From Caldimicrobium sp964493015 (GTDB lineage Bacteria > Desulfobacterota > Thermodesulfobacteria > Thermodesulfobacteriales > Thermodesulfobacteriaceae): a stretch of DNA of 64,000 nt. The notes under the pieces are model-generated. The model was given only the letters and a program-made list of their open reading frames with translations, was not told the DNA's origin and did not search any database. The stretch spans positions 9,574-73,573 of the forward strand of contig CAZBLU010000003.1 of assembly GCA_964493015.1 (NCBI GenBank), given 5' to 3'. The translations under genes were made by a program, and so were the position numbers. Shown here in pieces: positions 58,992-64,000 of the stretch (its first letter is position 1; every line of letters starts with the position of its first letter).

Positions 58992-61649
58992 ATGATTGAT
59001 GAGGACATTTTGAAGGATTTTTTAGTTGAAGCAAAGGATGGTATTGCCAAAATGGAAGAGGAGTTTATAGAGCTTGAAAAAGAGAAGGGAAATATAGAGA
59101 TCCTTAAGAGCCTCTTTAGATCAATGCATTCTTTAAAGGGGGCAGCTGGCTTTTTTGGTTTTAAGTCTCTTGAGGGGGTAGCTCATTTTGCTGAAGATAT
59201 CTTGGCCAAATTAAGGGATGGTCTATTAGAGGCCAATGAAGAAATCATAGATGTCTTACTTAGATGTTTAGATCAGATAAAGTATATTGTGGCCTATATA
59301 GAAGAAAATAAAACAGAACCACTTGATGACAGAATATTAGAGTTTTTAGTTGAGCTATCCAATTTTAGTGACCGCTTAAAGAAAAAGGGGCAGGAGGAAG
59401 CTAAGGTTGAGCTTAAGGAGAGAGAGCAGGAAGGTGTTTTAGGAACAGAGGTTCTCTCAAGTAGGGTAGAGGAATCGCCTGGGCAAGAAATAGAAACTAA
59501 GCCAGGTTCTGAAGAAAGACCCAAAGTAGAGCCTCAAGCTGCTCCTCAAGTAATTCCAGAGAAAGGAGCTCATAAAGAAGATAAAGGGGTGCCCTCTCCT
59601 CCTAAGGAACTTACGGAAACCCACATTAAGGTTGATGTGAAACTTCTTGATAGTTTAATGAATTTGGCAGGAGAGTTAGTCTTAGCTAGAAACAGGGTTG
59701 TCCAACTTGCCAACAGATCGAACGATCCTGATCTTATAAGAAGTGTGCAAACCCTCTCCATGGTGACCACAGAGCTTCAAGAGACCATCATGAAAACAAG
59801 AATGCAGCCTATAGGCGTGGTCTTCAATAAATTTCCTCGCATTGTGCGAGACCTCTCCAAAAGTTTGGGTAAAAGAGTAAATCTTCATTTAGAGGGCACA
59901 GAAACTGAGCTTGATAGATCTATTATTGAGGCTATAAAGGATCCTCTGACCCACTTAGTTAGAAATTCTATAGATCACGGTATTGAAGATCCTGATTATA
60001 GAGTACAAGTTGGGAAACCGCCTGAGGGTAACCTCATCCTAAGAGCGTATCATGAGGGGGGACAGGTTGTTATTGAGATTGAAGATGATGGAAAGGGTAT
60101 AGATCTTGAAAAGGTCAAGCAGAAGGCCATAGAAAAGGGACTGGTTTCGGCAGAGGAAGTCAATCGCCTATCAGAAAGAGAGATTCTCTCCTTTATTTTC
60201 AAATCTGGTTTTTCTACAGCAGAGAAAGTTACCCAGATTTCAGGCCGTGGCGTGGGCATGGATGTAGTTAAAACAAATATAGAAAAATTAGGCGGCTCTA
60301 TAGAAATTAACACAATTTTGGGTAAGGGAACTACGGTTAGAGTTAAAATACCTCTTACCTTAGCTATTATTCCTGCACTCATTGTCACCTCACAAGAGGA
60401 TAGATATGCTATTCCACAGGTGAATTTAAAGGAAATTGTAAGCATTGATCCTAAAAAAGACATTTTGTATTTAGGGCAAAGTCAGTTTTACAGATTAAGG
60501 GGAGAAATCATACCCATAATTTCCCTATCCCATATCTTAAGAAAATCCAATGGAAAAGAAGAGAGGAATTTACTTATCCTTAATACTGGAGAGAGATTTT
60601 ATGGGCTTTTAGTGGATAGAATATACGACTCAGAAGAGATTGTGGTAAAACCTCTGGGAAAGTGGTTTAAAGGTATCCCCATATATAGTGGGGCTACCAT
60701 TATGGGAGATGGGAAACTTGCTCTTATTCTTGATGTGGTTGGCCTAAGCAAATATGTGGGCCTAAAGACAGAGGAGATTGAGAGGGCCTTTGAGGAGAAA
60801 AAGATTAAAATGGCTGGAGAAGAGGTTCAATTTATACTTCTTTTTGATGTGGGAGATACAACTTTGGCTCTACCTCTTGCCCTCATTGCCAGGCTCGACA
60901 AGATTAAGGCTGAAGAAATAAAATTTGTTGGTGGAAAAGAGATCATCATCTACAAAAACAGAGTCATTCCTATTTTAAGACCGGAAAATTACTTACCTAT
61001 TCAAGGTATGATGCCCCAAGAGGAATATAGTCTTCTTTTCTTTACTGAAAGGGATAAGACCTGTGCCATACTATGTTCGAGGATCGTAGATACAATTGAG
61101 ACTACTCTACAAGTGGAGACAGATCTCTATGTTCAGCCAGGTATTTTAGGGTATAAAATAATAAATGATAAAACTGTTCTTTTTATTGATATTTATAAGA
61201 TAATAGAAATGTATGATCCAGAGTGGTTCTTAGTTAAGCGTGAAGCGGAAGAAGAGGTTCCCTTGACTATACTTCTTGCTGAAGATTCTCCCTTTTTCCA
61301 GAATCTTATTAGTAACTATCTCACACAGGCTGGATTTATAGTAGAATTAGCACCAAACGGTGAAGAGGCTTTGAAAAAACTTAAGTCAGGTTTTAGACCT
61401 GATCTTATTATAAGTGACATTGAGATGCCACAAATGGATGGCTTTCAACTCGTCAAAGAGATAAGAAGTATGCCTGAATTTAGAGAGGTGCCCATTATGG
61501 TGCTTACTTCTCTAACTGGAGAGGATGTGAAACGCAAGGTTTTTGAATTAGGAGCAAATGCCTATGAGGTAAAACTTGAAAGAGAAAGGGTGCTTGCAAC
61601 CATAATGAGGTTGTTGGAGCACAAAAAGGCGAAAGCTGAAAGCCTTTAA
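58992..61649 (+). CDS. cheA: Hybrid chemotaxis kinase CheA with two CheW-like domains and a C-terminal receiver
   Basis: 885 residues. HPt domain (1-110) with phospho-His46 in RSMHSLKGAAGFFGF; an acidic/proline linker (130-208) with no visible P2 domain; dimerisation helices from about 212; ATPase domain with HLVRNSIDHGIEDP, EIEDDGKGID and GRGVGMDVVKT; a first CheW-like domain (about 455-600), a second diverged one (about 612-745), and a receiver (about 758-880) with Asp809 in IISDIEMPQMDG. Canonical CheA has one CheW-like domain and no receiver. The receiver may be a phosphate sink or internal regulator. Confidence 0.96.
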   Translation: MIDEDILKDFLVEAKDGIAKMEEEFIELEKEKGNIEILKSLFRSMHSLKGAAGFFGFKSLEGVAHFAEDILAKLRDGLLEANEEIIDVLLRCLDQIKYIVAYIEENKTEPLDDRILEFLVELSNFSDRLKKKGQEEAKVELKEREQEGVLGTEVLSSRVEESPGQEIETKPGSEERPKVEPQAAPQVIPEKGAHKEDKGVPSPPKELTETHIKVDVKLLDSLMNLAGELVLARNRVVQLANRSNDPDLIRSVQTLSMVTTELQETIMKTRMQPIGVVFNKFPRIVRDLSKSLGKRVNLHLEGTETELDRSIIEAIKDPLTHLVRNSIDHGIEDPDYRVQVGKPPEGNLILRAYHEGGQVVIEIEDDGKGIDLEKVKQKAIEKGLVSAEEVNRLSEREILSFIFKSGFSTAEKVTQISGRGVGMDVVKTNIEKLGGSIEINTILGKGTTVRVKIPLTLAIIPALIVTSQEDRYAIPQVNLKEIVSIDPKKDILYLGQSQFYRLRGEIIPIISLSHILRKSNGKEERNLLILNTGERFYGLLVDRIYDSEEIVVKPLGKWFKGIPIYSGATIMGDGKLALILDVVGLSKYVGLKTEEIERAFEEKKIKMAGEEVQFILLFDVGDTTLALPLALIARLDKIKAEEIKFVGGKEIIIYKNRVIPILRPENYLPIQGMMPQEEYSLLFFTERDKTCAILCSRIVDTIETTLQVETDLYVQPGILGYKIINDKTVLFIDIYKIIEMYDPEWFLVKREAEEEVPLTILLAEDSPFFQNLISNYLTQAGFIVELAPNGEEALKKLKSGFRPDLIISDIEMPQMDGFQLVKEIRSMPEFREVPIMVLTSLTGEDVKRKVFELGANAYEVKLERERVLATIMRLLEHKKAKAESL

Positions 61650-61654
61650 TCCCC

Positions 61655-62566
61655 ATGGCAGAGCATTATTATTACAATTCAAAGGATTTAAAAAAAATAT
61701 TTAGAGAGAGTGTAAAGTTATTACATCCTGATCGAGGTGGAGATAGGGAAGAATTTCTAAAATTTTTATCTTGGTATAATGAGTTACCTAAAAGCGTCAT
61801 AAGGCCTCAGAGGTTAGAAGCGAAGAGAGGAACTTATCGCCCTGGCCCCTCCTTTTTTAAGACTATAACTCTCTCCATTAAAGAAGTGTCTCTGGGGCTT
61901 AGAAAAAAGATAAAACTTCCCTTAAAAGAGATAGACTGTCCTTATTGTCAGGGTTTAGGTATAGAGCAAAGCAGGAATAAAGTGGCCTGTTCTTATTGTG
62001 CTGGGGAGGGTGTATTAAAGTTAAATTCAGGAGATGAGGTAATTTTGCAGAGGTGTACCTTTTGTGCTGGTCGTGGTTATTTTTACCGTGAAACTTGCCC
62101 CCATTGTAGAGGTAAAGGTAAACTAAAGGAAGAAATGGAAATAGAGATATCTTTACCTTTAGGATTGCGAGAGGGTGATTTACTCTTTATTTCTAAAGAG
62201 GCCTTAGGGACAAAAACAGATTTTTATTTAGAGATTGAACTTGAGAGGCATCCTTTTTGGAGACTCGAAGGCCCTAACCTTATTTATGAACTGAAAATAC
62301 CCTTCTGGGAAATTTTATTAGAGGAATTTATTGATATTGAAACCTTAGAGGGAAAGGAGAGAATTTCGACCATCCTTTTTAGAAAAGGTGATCCTGTTAT
62401 CCTGCCCAAAAGAGGCCCCTTTTTACCTGATGATAACTTATGGAAAAGGGGTGATCTTATAATCTATTTGAAACCCTTATTTCCAGAGTCCTTATCCGCA
62501 ATGGCTAAAAGATATTTAGAGAAATTTAAACATACTCTAATGGAGGAGAGATATGAAGGGCCATGA
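61655..62566 (+). CDS. DnaJ-like protein with minimal J-domain, in chemotaxis operon
   Basis: 303 residues. A shortened J-domain (about 7-45) retains HPD at 24-26 (LLHPDRGGD). Four CxxCxGxG repeats (Cys95/98, 112/115, 134/137, 148/151) form the DnaJ zinc domain. The C-terminal half has client-binding-domain-like text (EIEISLPLGLREGD, LELERHPFWRLEGPNLIYEL-like run and KRGDLIIYLKP). The G/F-rich linker of DnaJ is missing. It lies 5 bases after cheA and overlaps cheW by 14. A Hsp70 co-chaperone role is likely by family; the link to signalling is inference. Confidence 0.88.
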   Translation: MAEHYYYNSKDLKKIFRESVKLLHPDRGGDREEFLKFLSWYNELPKSVIRPQRLEAKRGTYRPGPSFFKTITLSIKEVSLGLRKKIKLPLKEIDCPYCQGLGIEQSRNKVACSYCAGEGVLKLNSGDEVILQRCTFCAGRGYFYRETCPHCRGKGKLKEEMEIEISLPLGLREGDLLFISKEALGTKTDFYLEIELERHPFWRLEGPNLIYELKIPFWEILLEEFIDIETLEGKERISTILFRKGDPVILPKRGPFLPDDNLWKRGDLIIYLKPLFPESLSAMAKRYLEKFKHTLMEERYEGP

Positions 62567-63023
62567 ATTAGCTTTATCTAAGGATGCAAAAAAACACCTC
62601 TCACTGCAAGAGACCGCTACTATAGTTACTTTTTGCATAGGAAATCATCTATTTGGTGTTCCTGCAGATAAGGTAGTAGAAATTAATAAAGACTTGGAAA
62701 TTACCCGCGTGCCTTTAGCCAGTGATTATATCAAGGGTATAATGAATTTAAGAGGACAAATTTTGACTGTAATTGATCTCGGCAAAAAACTGGGAATAGA
62801 GTATGGTTCCAAACACCAGTTGAATCTTATAGTGCGCAATCAGGATGAAATGGCCTCTCTTTTAATAGAGCGCATAGATGATATATTAGAAATTCCCGTT
62901 ATTAAACTGGAAGAACCCCCAGAAATTATCGAGGGAATTAAAAGAGAGTTTGTTGAGAAGGTATATCAGCTACCAGATAGACTCTTGATTATTTTAAACA
63001 TGGATAAAATTTTTGATATTTAA
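62553..63023 (+). CDS. cheW: Chemotaxis coupling protein CheW
   Basis: 156 residues. TFCIGNHLFGVPADKVVEIN, RVPLASDYIKGIMNLRGQIL and TVIDLGKKLG are the standard CheW strands. It links receptors to CheA. A 20-residue N-terminal extension precedes the domain. It is the last gene of the operon, and its stop overlaps the stop of the convergent HNH gene (shared TTAA). Confidence 0.95.
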   Translation: MKGHELALSKDAKKHLSLQETATIVTFCIGNHLFGVPADKVVEINKDLEITRVPLASDYIKGIMNLRGQILTVIDLGKKLGIEYGSKHQLNLIVRNQDEMASLLIERIDDILEIPVIKLEEPPEIIEGIKREFVEKVYQLPDRLLIILNMDKIFDI

Positions 63024-63634
63024 TCTTCTTCCAAGATACCAGCAAAATTAAGAAAGACCTTCCATTTTTCCTTTTTATGTTTAGGAAACTCTTCTAATAT
63101 GAGCGCCTGCCAGCGCGGGACTTTAGGTGTCTTTAAGAGTTTTAGCCCTGCCTCTTCAGGGGTCCTGTTGCCCTTTTTGAGATTACATTTTTTACAACAG
63201 AGAACCACATTGGTCCAGATGGTTTTGCCTCCTCTACTTTTAGGTATTACATGGTCAATAGTCCTCTCTTTGGGATTCTTTAGAAGTTTACCACAATATT
63301 GACAGGTAAACTGATCTCTTAGAAAAAGGTTTTGTCTGGAAAAGATAACCTCATGTTGAGGGAGAGACTCATAAAAGGGGAGATATATGGCCTCTGGAAC
63401 AAGGATAGTAATCGATGGACTTCTAATAAATTGCAAACCCTGAGAGGTCCCATTTTCGTAAAACTTGCTAATTTTTATCCATTCTTCAAAGGTATGAGTA
63501 GTCCAATCTGAGGTTATAACCTTGGCAGTGCCTTTGACTAAATGACAAATAGCCCGTTGAAGTGTGGTTATCTGTGTAGCCTGATAATACTTATTTAGGA
63601 CTAAGACCTTTTCTTGGAGACTTGTGGCCCTCAC
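63020..63634 (-). CDS. HNH endonuclease family protein
   Basis: 204 residues. N-terminal VLVLNKYYQATQITTLQRAI and LVKGTAKVI, then the HNH/zinc module: FTCQYCGKLL, TIDHVIPKSRGGKTIWTNVV and CCKKCNLKKGNRTPEEAG. This is a widespread bacterial single-domain HNH protein, probably DNA-acting. No phage or intron sequence surrounds it. Translation likely starts at the ATG at 63634, 6 bases after the RAM-domain gene. Confidence 0.9.
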   Translation of the reverse strand: MRATSLQEKVLVLNKYYQATQITTLQRAICHLVKGTAKVITSDWTTHTFEEWIKISKFYENGTSQGLQFIRSPSITILVPEAIYLPFYESLPQHEVIFSRQNLFLRDQFTCQYCGKLLKNPKERTIDHVIPKSRGGKTIWTNVVLCCKKCNLKKGNRTPEEAGLKLLKTPKVPRWQALILEEFPKHKKEKWKVFLNFAGILEED

Positions 63635-63640
63635 CTCCTA

Positions 63641-63874
63641 TTAACTAACCACTGGACAGGTCATCGTGTGATTAATGGCAGATATACTCTGAAATTTCTC
63701 TAAAAGTAATTTGGAAATGTCTTCATAACGGGGAACCTCTATCTCCACAATGATATCATAAGGCCCCATAATTACATCTAAACGCTTTACTTCAGGAATT
63801 TTCTTTAACTCTTCAACTACCTTTTGTGTTTGTCCTATCTGTGTGTTTATTAGGACATAGGCCCTGATAGTCAT
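63641..63874 (-). CDS. Stand-alone Lrp/AsnC-type ligand-binding (RAM) domain protein
   Basis: 77 residues, all one alpha-beta RAM domain: IRAYVLINTQIGQTQKVVEE, IPEVKRLDVIMGPYDIIVEIE and SISAINHTMTCPVV. The DNA-binding half of Lrp is absent, so it cannot regulate alone; such proteins may bind amino acids or assemble with full Lrp proteins. AAGGAGGAG precedes the ATG. Confidence 0.92.
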   Translation of the reverse strand: MTIRAYVLINTQIGQTQKVVEELKKIPEVKRLDVIMGPYDIIVEIEVPRYEDISKLLLEKFQSISAINHTMTCPVVS

Positions 63875-63908
63875 AGGTAACTCCTCCTTTTTGGCAAAAA
63901 TTTATTAT

Positions 63909-63936
63909 ATTATAATGTCAAGTTTTAAAAAAACAA
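63909..63936 (-). promoter_or_regulatory. Candidate promoter for the RAM-HNH pair
   Basis: Minus-strand TTGTTT, 16 bases, perfect TATAAT, about 35 bases before the RAM ATG. A TTGACA also lies just upstream of the -10 but is badly spaced for it. If the possible upstream gene is real, the -35 lies within its last codons. Confidence 0.4.
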
Positions 63937-64000
63937 GGCTTACCCTGAGGGTGTTCTATAAAGGTCAGCCACCCCAAAAGTTTATCAAAAAGAGGGGACA
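63918..64000 (-). CDS. Possible C-terminal end of another gene, cut by the window edge
   Basis: One minus-strand frame is open from the right edge for 27 codons (SPLFDKLLGWLTFIEHPQGK and on to PCFFKT) and stops at a TGA 43 bases before the RAM start. Composition is protein-like, but a frame this short can occur by chance and no family is recognised. Confidence 0.35.
   Translation of the reverse strand, partial: SPLFDKLLGWLTFIEHPQGKPCFFKT

Noticed and set aside
63020..63634. Homing endonuclease or phage nuclease
   Set aside because: No intron, intein or phage context; a common stand-alone bacterial HNH protein with an ordinary convergent neighbour.
63641..63874. Lrp/AsnC transcriptional regulator
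   Set aside because: Only the ligand-binding RAM domain is present; there is no DNA-binding helix-turn-helix, so it is listed as a stand-alone RAM protein.
1..64000. CRISPR arrays, tRNA or rRNA genes, insertion sequences
   Set aside because: I looked through every intergenic stretch and found no regularly spaced repeats, cloverleaf-like sequence or transposase; coding density leaves little space for them.

Overview
The window reads as chromosomal DNA from a thermophilic, flagellated, Gram-negative bacterium. AT-rich sequence, almost no intergenic space, frequent 4-base gene overlaps, Lys/Glu/Ile-rich proteins, a siroheme-decarboxylase (alternative haem pathway) gene, a 6S RNA beside zapA and a complete deltaproteobacterial-style flagellar export/chemotaxis operon point to Thermodesulfobacteriota, most likely a low-GC Thermodesulfobacterium/Caldimicrobium-type organism. 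That placement is an inference from gene content. I saw no rRNA, tRNA, CRISPR array or intact mobile element.

Layout. (1) 1-2846, minus: zapB-zapA-6S RNA-rny-ymdB (cell division, 6S RNA, RNA turnover). (2) 2847-3300: the only gene-poor stretch over 300 bp, holding two promoters and a decayed coding remnant. (3) 3313-10155, plus: rpsU-mutS2-dnaG-rpoD, the classical macromolecular-synthesis operon with mutS2 inserted, followed by an AhbA-AhbB fusion. (4) 10179-12323, minus: a TPR-bearing M48 lipoprotein protease and a TauE-type permease. (5) 12571-26111, plus: a long run from speD-speB through redox and phosphatase genes, xer, a CCA-adding-type enzyme, rpsA, sppA, an HU-Ppx/GppA fusion, guaB and pilC. 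(6) 26108-31166, minus: a short rubredoxin-like zinc protein, then xseA-xseB-ispA-dxs and a secreted cysteine-repeat protein. (7) 31261-37882, plus: an envelope/lipid and repair set (WecA/MraY-like, lipoprotein, pgpA, cinA, thpR, peptide-binding protein, D-2-hydroxyacid dehydrogenase). (8) 37879-40772, minus: yebC-truD-GT9 heptosyltransferase. (9) 40981-44054, plus: an archaeal-type HAD protein, rhomboid protease, SDH/Clp-fold membrane protease and ogt.

(10) 44252-63023, plus: an unbroken operon of 22 genes. It runs fliL, fliM, fliN, fliO, fliP, fliQ, fliR, flhB, flhA, flhF, flhG, fliA, cheY, three little-known flagellar-associated proteins, a pyruvate-kinase-C-like protein, a second receiver, cheB, cheR, a hybrid cheA, a DnaJ-like protein and cheW. 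It encodes the switch, the type III export gate, polar-number control, the flagellar sigma factor and the chemosensory core. Motor, rod, hook and receptor genes must lie elsewhere. (11) 63020-64000, minus: an HNH nuclease, a stand-alone Lrp-type RAM-domain protein and perhaps the tail of another gene.

The most unusual items are the single-ORF fusion of an HU-type DNA-binding protein to a Ppx/GppA phosphatase, a secreted protein made of two cysteine modules with identical spacing, a DnaJ-like protein with a minimal J-domain inside the chemotaxis operon, an archaeal-type HAD protein next to two membrane proteases, and divergent motifs in FlhF and FlhB.
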